Part shown: piece after piece, positions 43,094 through 51,763 of the stretch
Layout of the letters: the number at the start of each line of letters is the position of its first letter
How positions within the stretch are numbered: the first letter of the stretch is position 1
Origin: an uncultured Clostridium sp.
GTDB taxonomy: Bacteria; Bacillota; Clostridia; Lachnospirales; Lachnospiraceae
Length of the DNA: 64,000 nucleotides
Direction of reading: 5' to 3'
Assembly: GCA_902496665.1 (NCBI GenBank)
Contig: CABVBU010000010.1
Coordinates: 1-64,000 of the forward strand
Notes under the pieces: model-generated
What the model saw: the letters and a program-made list of their open reading frames with translations, nothing else
Told to the model about the DNA's origin: nothing
The model's database searches: none
Translations under genes and position numbers: made by a program

Positions 43094-43186
43094 AGGCATG
43101 TAAGCTTACGTCCTGACAGGTCGTTTCTCCCGGTTATTTCCGTGGATGAAACGGCTTTGCCAGACTTAAGTTCACATGCCTTTTTG
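43094..43186 (+). terminator. Branched terminator-like structure after the MATE gene
   Basis: AGGCATGT pairs with ACATGCCT and TTTTT follows. Inside, CGTTTC pairs with GAAACG and further stems are possible. It is much larger than a simple terminator. From 43187 to 43530 I see only a weak promoter (TTCAAG at 43327, 17-base spacer, TAGTAT at 43350). Confidence 0.5.
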
Positions 43187-43530
43187 TTATTTCCTCTTTT
43201 CCGAAGCAAAAGATCATTCCTCGTCTTTTCGCATTCCCCGACGATCTGTATTTCTGTCCGTCAGCATTTTCTCATAAAATCCTCTCATAAATTTTTTTCA
43301 AAAAATATGCGATTTTAACCTTTTAGTTCAAGACAAACCGCGAATTTTATAGTATGATATAGCTACTTACAGAACAGAGGTTCTAAGTCTCATATACCGG
43401 CCGGCAAGGATCCGCCGCCCGTTTCCCTGATAAAAAGAATGAATACTTACATTACCCACTGCCAGAAGCATTTTAGAATATCTGACAGCTGACATCAGTC
43501 TGCCCTGATTGGAAATTTGGAGGATGATGT

Positions 43531-43941
43531 ATGAAAGAATTATCGAAAACACTGACCGGAAAAAAGATCCGGGATGAAATGTTAAAAAGAAAGATGACGG
43601 TCCGCGATCTACAGGACGCGCTGGAACTGGACAGTCCCCAGTCGATCTATAAGTGGCTTCGCGGGGAATCGCTCCCCTCTCTTCCGAATATGCTGGTCCT
43701 CGGTGAGCTGTTCAAGGTTCCGTTGGAAAGGCTTCTGGTCCATGAGGACGGAAGTGTCGCTTACCACCGTATCTTCGATGACAGCCTTCCTTACGAGATT
43801 GCCTATCTGATCCAAGACAAAGATGACTTTTCCGTAAAAAGACGGCATGTGGCACGGGCAGATACCTTCGCGGGAACCTGTTACTCAGGAATCTTTAATC
43901 TGCCTCAGGAGTGTCCTCACTCAAAAGTTCCTCATAACTGA
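43531..43941 (+). CDS. Small helix-turn-helix (XRE-like) protein
   Basis: This is 136 residues. GGAGG lies 7 bases upstream. Residues ~10-60 form a helix-turn-helix (RKMTVRDLQDALELDSPQS, IYKWLRGESLPSLPNMLVL) as in XRE regulators. The remainder has no recognised domain. Its 3' end overlaps the end of the convergent XRE gene by 47 bases, which would let the two transcripts form a duplex. Targets unknown. Confidence 0.75.
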   Translation: MKELSKTLTGKKIRDEMLKRKMTVRDLQDALELDSPQSIYKWLRGESLPSLPNMLVLGELFKVPLERLLVHEDGSVAYHRIFDDSLPYEIAYLIQDKDDFSVKRRHVARADTFAGTCYSGIFNLPQECPHSKVPHN

Positions 43942-44158
43942 CATTTAAGACCTTCGCGAAGTACCTCAGTTCAATATCGGTTACGAACCGCTTTCCGCTC
44001 TCGATTCTCTGGATCGCGTTCTTATCAAGGTCCAGACCAAGAAGCTGAAGCATATCCGCCAGACGTTTCTGTGAAACATCGTTCATCTTGCAGCGAAGTT
44101 CACGGATCTTGATTCCGCAGATATTGTTCCTGCCGGATATTGACTTATTTTTGTACAT
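43895..44158 (-). CDS. XRE-family transcriptional regulator
   Basis: This is 87 residues from an ATG with AGGAG 9 bases upstream; an ATG 8 codons earlier lacks a site. The helix-turn-helix is seen as KIRELRCKMNDVSQKRLADML, then DKNAIQRIESGKRFVTDIEL and AKVLNVSYEELLS. It is convergent with and overlaps the small HTH gene. The upstream region to 44280 is AT-rich with TCACTAA-type motifs that may be its operator. Confidence 0.85.
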   Translation of the reverse strand: MYKNKSISGRNNICGIKIRELRCKMNDVSQKRLADMLQLLGLDLDKNAIQRIESGKRFVTDIELRYFAKVLNVSYEELLSEDTPEAD

Positions 44159-44395
44159 ATAATAACTCTCCTTGTTTGGCATTCACTAATTGTCACTCCA
44201 AACAATATATGTTATTATTGAAACAGTCATGACATTCACTAGATGTTACAAGAAGATTTTATTGGTATGCATTATCAAACCTAAAAAATATGATCCTGCT
44301 GCCGCACCACAGGAGCAGATCTCTTAAATATAGAAGCTGACCGTCCAGGTCCATCCGTCCAGCTTCCATATGACTTTTCAAAGGAGGATTTATTT

Positions 44396-44824
44396 ATGGA
44401 AATCACAAAAGAATTAAAACAGGATCTCTCGGAGCTGGAATCTGCATGCAGCAGCTTTCTCGGAAAATATGAATCACAGCTCACGAATGCACTGAACAAG
44501 ACGGAAATGTCCGCTGAGGACAGCTTAAAGATAGACCTGATGTTAGAACTCGTCACCCACCTCTCCTCCGCGCAGTTCGTCTCTTCCTACATGCAGAAGG
44601 ATATTGTAAAGGAAGGAATTCTGCTCCAGGATGAAGCTGGAAGCTTCACGCTCGGCGGTGATCCTCTCCCGGCGATGAGCGATATCGAGGTGTATGTCCA
44701 CGACGATGAATTAAACCAGGATGTCTGGAAGCGTGTATTTATCGGCGGCGGAACCGAAAAGCGGATCTGCGGTCTGCGCCATCCGGATCTCACTTCCGGA
44801 GTCCATGCGAGAATCCGCGGTTAG
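44396..44824 (+). CDS. Hypothetical protein, DUF5348-like C-terminal half
   Basis: This is 142 residues with AAGGAGG 8 bases before the ATG. The N-terminal half is helical and acidic. The C-terminal half (EGILLQDEAGSFTLGGDPLP, then EVYVHDDELNQDVWKRV and ICGLRHPDL) resembles the small beta domain called DUF5348, common on plasmids and integrative elements. I am not certain of the family. With the two XRE genes it may be a small mobile-element remnant. Confidence 0.6.
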   Translation: MEITKELKQDLSELESACSSFLGKYESQLTNALNKTEMSAEDSLKIDLMLELVTHLSSAQFVSSYMQKDIVKEGILLQDEAGSFTLGGDPLPAMSDIEVYVHDDELNQDVWKRVFIGGGTEKRICGLRHPDLTSGVHARIRG

Positions 44825-44846
44825 TTTTTCCCAGGTAAAGTCCATA

Positions 44847-44908
44847 AAAAAGATCCGCCAGAATACCGTACGAAACTATCTTCGGTATCCTGACGGATCT
44901 TTTCTCTT
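44847..44908 (+). terminator. Terminator of the DUF5348-like gene
   Basis: AAAAGATCCG with CCAGAATACC pairs with GGTATCCTG and CGGATCTTTT, followed by CTCTTT. Near-perfect 19-bp stem. Confidence 0.8.
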
Positions 44909-44916
44909 TATTTCAT

Positions 44917-44989
44917 AATAGTTCAGCGCCTTCTCGCCTATGTTTCATACGGTCAGCGCGGCAAGTGCGCAGACCTGCAGGACAGTTAC
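44917..44989 (+). repeat. Interspersed palindrome, long degenerate variant
   Basis: Begins ATAGTTCAGCGCCTTC and ends GGACAGTTAC, the two ends of the 27-bp repeat with about 45 intervening bases that include a GCGC-rich hairpin. It lies just past the AGCS gene stop. Confidence 0.45.
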
Positions 44990-44997
44990 TTTATTTC

Positions 44998-46389
44998 TTA
45001 CTTATTTGTCTTTTTCTCCTCATACTCCTTCAGTGCCCGCAGTGCCTCCCCTGACAGTGGAAACAGCACTATCAGGTTAAACAAAGTCATAAGACCAACA
45101 CCCACGTCTCCGAGATCCCACACCACAGTGTACGCCTGCAATCCGCCAACGAACAGCATAAGCAGGGCGAAGATCTTGTAGAGTGTCTGATAGCCCCAAC
45201 GGTTTCCGAACAGGTACGCCACGTTGGATCTCACGTAGAACAGGATCCCGAGAAACGTCGAGAAACTGAATAACGCCAGCGTCACCGCGATAAATACCAC
45301 ACCGAACTCACCCATATAGTAGCTCATGACTTTCTGTAAAAGATCCATTCCCGCAAGCCCCGTCGTCAGTTCTTCCGGGACGAGCAGCATGATCATAGCC
45401 GTGCAGCTGCAGATCACGATGGTATCGATAAATACGCCAAGCGCCTGGACGAGGCCGACTTTTACCGGGTCGCTCTCCTCCGCCGCTGCCGCCGCGCATG
45501 GAGCGGAACCGGAACCTGCCTCGTTTGAGAACAGGCCGCGCTTCACGCCGTTCATGAGCACCGCGCCAAAGCCGCCCGCCGCGATCTGGCGGAGTCCGAA
45601 GGCTTCCGCAAAAATTCTCGCAAACACGCCGGGAACACTGCTCAAGTGGGTCACGATGATAAACAGGGTGATCACAAAATAGCAGCCCGCCATGATCGGA
45701 ACGATCACATCAAGGGCGCGGACCGTGGCGTTCTTTCTCAAAACGATCACCGCCGAGATCACGACAAGGATCACCGTCGTTACAAGCGGTGAAATTCCAA
45801 AGGCATTCTCAAACGCTGATGCCACGGAGTTGCTGATCACCTGGCTGATGCCGCCCCAGCAGATCAGTCCGGACAGCGCAAACAGGACCGCGATCACGGA
45901 ACGTTTCAGTTTCTTCTTTCTCACCCGCTCCGCATAGCTGTGGATATAGTAAGCCGGACCGCCGTGGTAGCCGCCGTAGAGCGGGTCCTTTTCCTTATAA
46001 AGCTGTGCTAAAGCCGCCTCCACAAACGCTGTGGAGGCCCCAAACGCCGCCGACAGCCACATCCAGAACACAGCACCGGCACCGCCTGCCGAGATCGCTG
46101 CAACAACTCCCACGAGGTTTCCCATTCCCACACGGGTCGCTGTGGATACAAACAAAGTCTGGATCGGCGACAGGCCGCCTTCTTCCTGTTTCTTCCCGTT
46201 TAAAGCCCGGATCATATCCGGAAACAGGCGGACCGGAAGGAATCTTGTCCGAATTGTAAAATAGACTCCCGTTGGAATTAAAAGCAAAACAAGAAGCGGG
46301 ATCCCAATCCCATTTCCATTCCCCAGCGGGATCGTAAACAGGTCTCCCCATAAGAAGCGGTACACCGCTTCGACGACTGCTGTTACCAT
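44998..46389 (-). CDS. Sodium:alanine (AGCS family) symporter
   Basis: This is 463 residues from an ATG with AAGGAG upstream; an in-frame start 18 codons earlier is without a site. About eleven spans are seen. PIQTLFVSTATRVGMGNLVGV and GGPAYYIHSYAERV are the AGCS signatures, with GVKRGLFSNEAGSGSAPCAAA downstream. It imports alanine or glycine with sodium. A strong promoter lies upstream. No glycine riboswitch is visible. Confidence 0.92.
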   Translation of the reverse strand: MVTAVVEAVYRFLWGDLFTIPLGNGNGIGIPLLVLLLIPTGVYFTIRTRFLPVRLFPDMIRALNGKKQEEGGLSPIQTLFVSTATRVGMGNLVGVVAAISAGGAGAVFWMWLSAAFGASTAFVEAALAQLYKEKDPLYGGYHGGPAYYIHSYAERVRKKKLKRSVIAVLFALSGLICWGGISQVISNSVASAFENAFGISPLVTTVILVVISAVIVLRKNATVRALDVIVPIMAGCYFVITLFIIVTHLSSVPGVFARIFAEAFGLRQIAAGGFGAVLMNGVKRGLFSNEAGSGSAPCAAAAAEESDPVKVGLVQALGVFIDTIVICSCTAMIMLLVPEELTTGLAGMDLLQKVMSYYMGEFGVVFIAVTLALFSFSTFLGILFYVRSNVAYLFGNRWGYQTLYKIFALLMLFVGGLQAYTVVWDLGDVGVGLMTLFNLIVLFPLSGEALRALKEYEEKKTNK

Positions 46390-46509
46390 AAGTAAATTTT
46401 CTCCTTTTCGATATAACATGACAGACAGGCACCCGCTCCCCAAAAGCGTACGTTTCAGGCTTCAATACTAAAACGCGCCAGTCTATTAAATTGGCATGTA
46501 CAAGTTTTT

Positions 46510-46539
46510 ATTATACACGTTTATAATGTGTGCTGTCAA
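46510..46539 (-). promoter_or_regulatory. Promoter of the AGCS gene
   Basis: On the minus strand TTGACA, an 18-base spacer and TATAAT lie about 120 bases before the start. Confidence 0.8.
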
Positions 46540-46599
46540 ATAATCCTTATGAATAACTCGTATGTGGAAATGAATTATCAGTTATATATGAGGTAAAAA

Positions 46600-46800
46600 A
46601 TACGCAGCTATTTCAAGCGCCTCAGGTTATCGCGGCTGATCCCCCCTGTTTCGATCCCCTGAACAAACGACGCTGGTACCCAGCCACTCTGATGCTCATG
46701 CGAGTCTGAACTTTATCTTCTTGCCCGTATAAACTATGAGGAGCACGCTTTGCGAGCTTCTCAAGTTATTGCGGCAGTCCCCAAGGTCTCATTCAAGCAT
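46600..46800. repeat. Pair of degenerate direct repeats in an unassigned intergenic stretch
   Basis: CTCAGGTTATCGCGGCTGAT near 46620 and CTCAAGTTATTGCGGCAGTC near 46762 are related, each followed by CCCC. The region between the AGCS promoter and the terminator at 46828 has no open frame I trust. It may be a decayed gene or duplicated control region. Confidence 0.35.
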
Positions 46801-46827
46801 GGACTTTGGCTCGTTGCTCGCGTAAAT

Positions 46828-46858
46828 AAAAAAGGACACCTCTTCGGTATCCTTTTTC
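46828..46858. terminator. Bidirectional terminator after tcdA
   Basis: AAAAAAGGACACC pairs with GGTATCCTTTTT (one mismatch) around a TCTTC loop. It lies about 45 bases past the tcdA stop. Confidence 0.8.
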
Positions 46859-46901
46859 ATCTTTCTAAATGCAGTTTAAATTCATGCTGCCCCAAAGAAA
46901 A

Positions 46902-47690
46902 CTACGCGTTCTCCTGCTGCCCCACTTTCTTCGGCGGCATCACACAGAGATCCTTCACGACCTCCCCTGCCAGGATCAGTCCCGCAACGGACGGAACAAA
47001 TGCGATGCTGCCCGGAATTGCACGGCGCTCGGTGCATTTATGCTTTGCGCCCGGCGGGCAGATACAGTTTTTCCGGCAGCTGATGCTCATGTCTTCCTGC
47101 TGCTCTACCGGCGGCTCTGTGGAATAAACCACCTTTAATTTCTTCACTCCGCGCTTCTTTAACTCGCGGCGCATGACCTTCGCAAGCGGACACATGCTGG
47201 TCTTATAGATATCTGCCACATGGAACTGTGTCGGGTCAAGCTTGTTTCCTGCCCCCATGCTGCTGATGACCGGAATCTCGCAGCTGATGGCTCTCATGAT
47301 GATCTCAAGCTTTGCTGTCACGGTGTCCACAGCATCCACCACATAGGAATACTCCGTGAAATCAAATTCGTCGGCGTTTTCCGGAAGGTAAAAGCACTTT
47401 CTGACCTCCACCTGGGCATCCGGGTTGATTTCCAGGATCCGGTCACGCATGACCTCCGCCTTGTACTGTCCGATGGTCTTTCTCGTCGCGATGATCTGCC
47501 GGTTGATGTTTGTGAGGCAGACCTTATCGTCATCCACCAGCACAAAAGAGCCGACTCCGCTCCTCGCCAGCGCCTCAGCCACATATCCGCCGACTCCGCC
47601 GATACCAAAGATCGCCACCTTTGCCTTCGCGAGACGGTCCATATTTTCTGCTCCTAAAAGGAGCTGTGTTCTCGAGAACTGATTTAACAT
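46902..47690 (-). CDS. tcdA: tRNA threonylcarbamoyladenosine dehydratase (TcdA/CsdL, ThiF-like)
   Basis: This is 262 residues from an ATG with TTGGAG upstream. The E1-like fold is shown by LAKAKVAIFGIGGVGGYVAEA, DDDKVCLTNINRQI, VVDAVDTVTAK and SSMGAGNKLDPTQF. Cysteines in MCPLAK and in the SCRKNCICPPG segment are typical of TcdA. It uses ATP to cyclise t6A37 of tRNAs to ct6A. Cells often carry a single copy as a stand-alone gene, as here. Confidence 0.9.
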   Translation of the reverse strand: MLNQFSRTQLLLGAENMDRLAKAKVAIFGIGGVGGYVAEALARSGVGSFVLVDDDKVCLTNINRQIIATRKTIGQYKAEVMRDRILEINPDAQVEVRKCFYLPENADEFDFTEYSYVVDAVDTVTAKLEIIMRAISCEIPVISSMGAGNKLDPTQFHVADIYKTSMCPLAKVMRRELKKRGVKKLKVVYSTEPPVEQQEDMSISCRKNCICPPGAKHKCTERRAIPGSIAFVPSVAGLILAGEVVKDLCVMPPKKVGQQENA

Positions 47691-47989
47691 ATCTATCTCC
47701 AATCCTGTCTGTATTGCAAATATCTTTTAACTTTTTAAGCAGTTATTCCACGTCAGCTTTATCACTGATATTTCTGCTCTCTGCACAATATTTCTTCCTG
47801 TTCGGCATTGAAAAATTCATCTTCCGCCGAACTTTTACTATTATACCTACTAATTTAGTATGTGTAAAGAGGAAGATTCCAACACCCGATTTTCTCTCTG
47901 TAGTGCAAATCAGTAATATCTCCTTCGCTGTATCATAGAATTTTCAATTTTGGAACTTACCGCCATGTGCTATACAGATTTCCTGCGGT

Positions 47990-49210
47990 CTACGGCATCG
48001 GATACGCCCCGCACTCCACAATATTCCGATAGGACACCGGATCCGTATCACCTTCCGTGTTGATCAGCAGGATCACGGAATCCGCTCCAAGTCCCAGCGC
48101 CTTTCTCGCAGCCTCAAGTTCCGGGCGTTCCAACAGCATCAGCACAGCTCCCATAGTCGATGCCCCGGATTCGCCGGATACGATCACCTGGTCATCCCCC
48201 TCCGGCTTTGCGTATGCTCGCATGGCATGGGCAGCCGCATAGTCTTTACAGGTGATGTAAGCCGCAGGAACCGATTTTAACACCGGCCAGATAGATTTAC
48301 ACGGTGTTCCGCAGTTTAAGCCTGCCATAATGGTCTCCGGCGCTCCGTCCACCGAGAGGAGTTCCCCTGCTTCCCCGGATCTAAAAATACAGTCCGCCAC
48401 GTCCGGTTCCACGATCATGATCTTCGGTGCCTTCTCCCCGTAATGGTTTACGAGATATCCCGCAACAGCCCCTGCCATGGAGCCAACGCCTGCCTGCAGG
48501 AATACATGGGTCGGAATCTCTCCCGCTGCCTCGATCTGCTCTGTCGCCTCCGACGCCATAGTAAGGTATCCGTCCATGATCCAGCCCGGGATCTCCTCAT
48601 ATCCGTCCCAGGAAGTATCCTGGATCAGGAACCATCCGTGCTCCTCACTCATCTTCTTCGCGTATTTTACCGTATCATCGTAATTCCAGTCCGTGACTGT
48701 CACCTCCGCTGGACCAGCCTGCCGTACAGCCTCCTCACGGGCCTTTACGGTGCCTTTCGGCATATAGACGTAAGCATGTGCCCCGAAGAGCCCGGAAGCC
48801 CAGGAAACTCCCTTTCCGTGATTTCCATCCGTTGCCGTCACAAACGTGTACTTCGCAGTCTTTTCCCGCACATCCGCTTTCTGAAATTCCGAAAAATCCA
48901 CCTTTCCCGGATCAAGCCCCAGCTCCCGGCACAGGATCCGAAACATCGCATACGTTCCGCCAAGCCCCTTAAACGCCTTCATCCCGAACCGCTCCGCCTC
49001 ATTCTTCACAAAGATCCCCTTCACACCGAGCTTGCCGCCAAGCCCTTTCAGCTGCACCAAAGGCGTCCTGTTGTACACCGGAATACTCTCATGAAACCGC
49101 CTCGTCTCCTTTGCCTTCTCCTCAGAGAAAGCTGAAAGATCCGCATGATCCGCCTCCGATACATTCATCAAAACTCTCGTCCCATATCCCTTTTCCATTT
49201 TCTTTGCCAT
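47990..49210 (-). CDS. dpaL: Diaminopropionate ammonia-lyase
   Basis: This is a 406-residue fold-type II PLP enzyme. The PLP lysine lies in RFGMKAFKGLGGTYA. TATDGNHGKGVSWAS and QAGVGSMAGAVAGYL (phosphate-binding region) and SGESGASTMG are landmarks of DpaL/YgeX. It breaks down D- or L-2,3-diaminopropionate to pyruvate and ammonia. AGAGAGGG precedes the ATG. It stands alone here, without the ygeW/ygfK genes seen in E. coli. The 300-base gap 47691-47989 shows no feature I can support. Confidence 0.93.
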   Translation of the reverse strand: MAKKMEKGYGTRVLMNVSEADHADLSAFSEEKAKETRRFHESIPVYNRTPLVQLKGLGGKLGVKGIFVKNEAERFGMKAFKGLGGTYAMFRILCRELGLDPGKVDFSEFQKADVREKTAKYTFVTATDGNHGKGVSWASGLFGAHAYVYMPKGTVKAREEAVRQAGPAEVTVTDWNYDDTVKYAKKMSEEHGWFLIQDTSWDGYEEIPGWIMDGYLTMASEATEQIEAAGEIPTHVFLQAGVGSMAGAVAGYLVNHYGEKAPKIMIVEPDVADCIFRSGEAGELLSVDGAPETIMAGLNCGTPCKSIWPVLKSVPAAYITCKDYAAAHAMRAYAKPEGDDQVIVSGESGASTMGAVLMLLERPELEAARKALGLGADSVILLINTEGDTDPVSYRNIVECGAYPMP

Positions 49211-49249
49211 AAGAACCCTCTCTTTCTATTTTTCACGATCATATCATTT

Positions 49250-50065
49250 TTAACTACGATGCGTTTTTTTCGAATACATTCCCCTCAGTTCTCGGCTTTT
49301 ACGAAGTTTGCGCAATACACTACTCATCGATAACCTGAGTTCTCTTTCTGCACGTTGATATTTTAATGCCAACTCACAGAGTCTATATCCTTCTATAATT
49401 TTTTCATATAAACATAATGCTATTATCGGATCTTCTGCTGTCCTGTATATTGCTTTTATGATTTTTTCTGCATTCATGCGGCTGCATGCCTCAATCTCTG
49501 TGCTGAGTCTCCGATACCGCTCATCTTCTTTTTGAAGAACTTCCGGATCATCCAGATTCACAGTCGTACTGGTAATGATATCTAATGCACTTTTGATCTG
49601 ATTCTCTGTAAGATTCGTTTCTCTTTTATAATCTTCCAATGCAGGGACTTTTCCTTTCAGATCAAAATCACGATTTATCCTGTTAATTTTATTGATTACA
49701 GTCGCCATATACGATGTTATTCCATGTTTCATAACAATTACCTGTTCCAATAGTTCATGGAATATGAAGATATAAAAATATGTCGCAGGTCTTGTCTTAT
49801 CCACATCATATCCATCTAATGCCTGTATCACGCTCATTCTTCCAGATTGCATCAGATCCTGCCGAAAGTCTGGATCATTCCTTACATATGCATCAAATTT
49901 CTTTTTTATAATGTATCCAATATAACCATCCAGTTCCTCACATGCCCCCAATCTTCCTTTTTTCCTATTCTCTTCATTTCCATATTTTGCATATTCCACA
50001 AACTTTCTAAATCGCTCTTTCGTTAATGCTGTATCCATTAATTCATCTTCCAGGTATTCTTTCAT
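49250..50065 (-). CDS. Divergent sigma-70-like factor of unknown regulon
   Basis: This is 271 residues with AGAGGTG upstream. A sigma region-2 like segment is seen: FRQDLMQSGRMSVIQALDGY, then DVDKTRPATYFYIFIFHELL, matching the DLIQEG...AIxxFDPxxG...F.TY pattern. A middle domain (LEDYKRETNLTENQIKSALD) resembles region 3. The C-terminal YQRAERELRLSMSSVLRKLR resembles a region-4 helix-turn-helix. AT-rich and flanked by the prophage remnant, it could be phage-derived or a specialised alternative sigma. No anti-sigma gene is adjacent. Confidence 0.65.
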   Translation of the reverse strand: MKEYLEDELMDTALTKERFRKFVEYAKYGNEENRKKGRLGACEELDGYIGYIIKKKFDAYVRNDPDFRQDLMQSGRMSVIQALDGYDVDKTRPATYFYIFIFHELLEQVIVMKHGITSYMATVINKINRINRDFDLKGKVPALEDYKRETNLTENQIKSALDIITSTTVNLDDPEVLQKEDERYRRLSTEIEACSRMNAEKIIKAIYRTAEDPIIALCLYEKIIEGYRLCELALKYQRAERELRLSMSSVLRKLRKSRELRGMYSKKTHRS

Positions 50066-50293
50066 CTTTACACCTCTGATTCTCTCATTGCTTAATTTTT
50101 CAATGAAAATCCGTATTTCCCTGCAATAACCGCAGGATCTTCAGCAATTTCATCATGTACAAATATTAATTATCAAAATTATAACATATTGTTTATTATT
50201 TCGCAGCAAAATCTGTCTAATTGATTTTTCAATTTAAATCTTCGAATATTTCTTTGTTTCCTGCTCTGCATTTCGGTTGCTTCCCGCACAAAT

Positions 50294-50338
50294 CCAAAAA
50301 GGAAGACCCTTCACGAATCTCTCCGCCAAAAGTCTTCC
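50294..50338 (-). terminator. Hairpin with thymine run upstream of the sigma-like region
   Basis: GGAAGAC and GTCTTCC pair across 24 bases. On the minus strand TTTTTGG follows. It lies between the endolysin end and the sigma-like gene. The rest of 50066-50500 shows nothing I can name. Confidence 0.5.
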
Positions 50339-50507
50339 TCCCATATTTTCTTCACGTATTACGATCTACTATACTTTCTCGATTGCCTTACCTGACTCTT
50401 TAATTTACTCATAGTATTTTGATGATACTCATTTATTTTTGAAGCAAAGATTATTTACAGCTATGCATGCGCAAGAAAAATGTCTTCGGTGCTGAATTAT
50501 AAGAAGG

Positions 50508-50545
50508 AAAAGGTGGCTTCTATGTTTGGGATGCCGCCTTCTTCT
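50508..50545 (-). terminator. Terminator of the endolysin gene
   Basis: AAGGCGGC and GCCACCTT form a stem on the minus strand, then TTCCTTCTTAT. Immediately past the stop. Confidence 0.5.
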
Positions 50546-50550
50546 CTTCT

Positions 50551-51291
50551 TTATTTTTCTACATACCACACTTCCATCGCACCATTAGTTTTGCTATGCC
50601 AACAAGCACCCTGAAGATCTCCGTCCTCCTGGAGATAATACCAGTCTCCGGAGCCGTCAGCCGGATCCACCTGCTTTGTGTCCGGATTCCACCGGTGCCA
50701 ACCTGTCCGGATGTAACCGCTTGCTCCAAAGAGATAATGATGGTGGTTGATCAGACGCCAGTCCGATGCTACCCAGGATCCGTCCTCATTCTGCCACCAC
50801 CAACCGTGTGCATCATGTTGCCAGCCTGCGATGATGGTCTTCTTCTCTTCTGATGGCCATGTCTTCATGAACTGTTCCGGGGTCTTGTAAATCTTCTTGA
50901 TTCCACTCGTCGATGATCCCCAGTATGGGAGCTGGAAGTGGGGTTTATCTGTGATGGATTTCCAATTTCCACCCCATTCGAGACCAAGTGTCACTCCGAT
51001 CTTCCCGACTTTGGAAAAGAATCCATCTTTATCATAATAGGCACCGCGGCCGTCGGCTCTGTAAATATCAAACGCCACTCCCCACTGATGATAAGAGCTG
51101 TAGCTGCTGCCTTTCGCATTCGTGACAATAGTCCCCGGCTTTGTGCGTCCCTGAGCATACAGGGCATCCTGCTCTGCCGTGGTACGCAGCGTCTCACCAA
51201 TTTTGATCTGCAGTCCCTGCTTCGCGCACTCTTCAATCAGCTTTATAGCCAGGACCTGAAGCCTTGGATGGCATAATGTAATATCTCTCAT
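50551..51291 (-). CDS. Phage-type endolysin: M15 peptidase with cell-wall-binding repeats
   Basis: This is 246 residues. The N-terminal peptidase (VanY/CwlK-like) shows GETLRTTAEQDALYAQGRT, then SSYHQWGVAFDIY (His and Asp zinc ligands) and DKPHFQLP (last His). The second half carries aromatic wall-binding repeats (GWQHDAHGWWWQNEDGSW, YIRTGWHRW, GDWYYLQEDGD). There is no signal peptide, so export relies on the holin gene 470 bases upstream. It would cut stem peptides of peptidoglycan at lysis. Part of the lysis block of the prophage remnant. Confidence 0.88.
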   Translation of the reverse strand: MRDITLCHPRLQVLAIKLIEECAKQGLQIKIGETLRTTAEQDALYAQGRTKPGTIVTNAKGSSYSSYHQWGVAFDIYRADGRGAYYDKDGFFSKVGKIGVTLGLEWGGNWKSITDKPHFQLPYWGSSTSGIKKIYKTPEQFMKTWPSEEKKTIIAGWQHDAHGWWWQNEDGSWVASDWRLINHHHYLFGASGYIRTGWHRWNPDTKQVDPADGSGDWYYLQEDGDLQGACWHSKTNGAMEVWYVEK

Positions 51292-51408
51292 AGCTTTGTC
51301 CTCTTTTCTTTATGATATGAAAAAAGACCAGAGCATGTCCTTCTGGTCAAATTTTACATTTATAGTATCTTGAATTACATTTTTACATATGCTATAATGC
51401 CGTTAGGC

Positions 51409-51438
51409 AAGAAAAGATGTTATCTGCCAGTGATGGCA
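51409..51438 (-). pseudogene. Degenerate partial copy of the tiny membrane-protein gene start
   Basis: The sequence AAGAAAAGATGTTAT and TGATGGCA repeats that at 51583-51614, which covers the start of the 28-residue gene. Reading on the minus strand it lacks the start codon and shifts into a stop after a few codons. It lies upstream of the endolysin gene. Confidence 0.5.
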
Positions 51439-51443
51439 AAGCG

Positions 51444-51480
51444 AAAACCCCGGAGTCTGGACCACTCTGGGGTTTTCTTC
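51444..51480 (-). terminator. Terminator of the tiny membrane-protein gene
   Basis: AAAACCCCGGAGT pairs with ACTCTGGGGTTTT (one G-T) around a 7-base loop. Confidence 0.7.
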
Positions 51481-51519
51481 TCTCTTTATGTAGTTGAGCA
51501 TCTACAGGCTAGTTACCGG

Positions 51520-51606
51520 CTATTTGTCGCCATCTAACCATTTGATGATGTAGTGGCAAACTACACCAGCCACGACAGCGATAAGAAAAGATGTTATTAT
51601 TTCCAA
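51520..51606 (-). CDS. 28-residue single-span membrane protein, toxin-like
   Basis: A TTG start with GGAGG 8 bases upstream opens a 28-codon gene reading MEIITSFLIAVVAGVVCHYI followed by IKWLDGDK and stop. One transmembrane helix with a short charged tail is the form of type I toxins and of small phage holin-like peptides. Similar peptides are common beside clostridial prophage lysis genes. A degenerate second copy of its 5' end lies 170 bases downstream. No antisense promoter is clear to me. Confidence 0.7.
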   Translation of the reverse strand: MEIITSFLIAVVAGVVCHYIIKWLDGDK

Positions 51607-51763
51607 TGATGGCACCTCCTTTCTGTCACCAGAGTTTGGAGGCGGTAACATTGGTATTATAGCATACACAGTTTTTTTATTCTACTTGTTTCATTATTCT
51701 CTGTTGCGACGTCGCAACGGTCATATCCCGGATCGTGACGGGAGATATTCGGATCACCTCCTT

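Noticed and set aside
44281..44556. 91-codon minus-strand open frame opposite the DUF5348-like gene
   Set aside because: Serine-rich shadow frame without a ribosome site; the plus-strand gene has AAGGAGG and a proper terminator.
46390..46560. Glycine riboswitch upstream of the AGCS symporter
   Set aside because: Only a strong promoter lies within the 120 bases upstream of the start; there is no room for or trace of the tandem aptamer.
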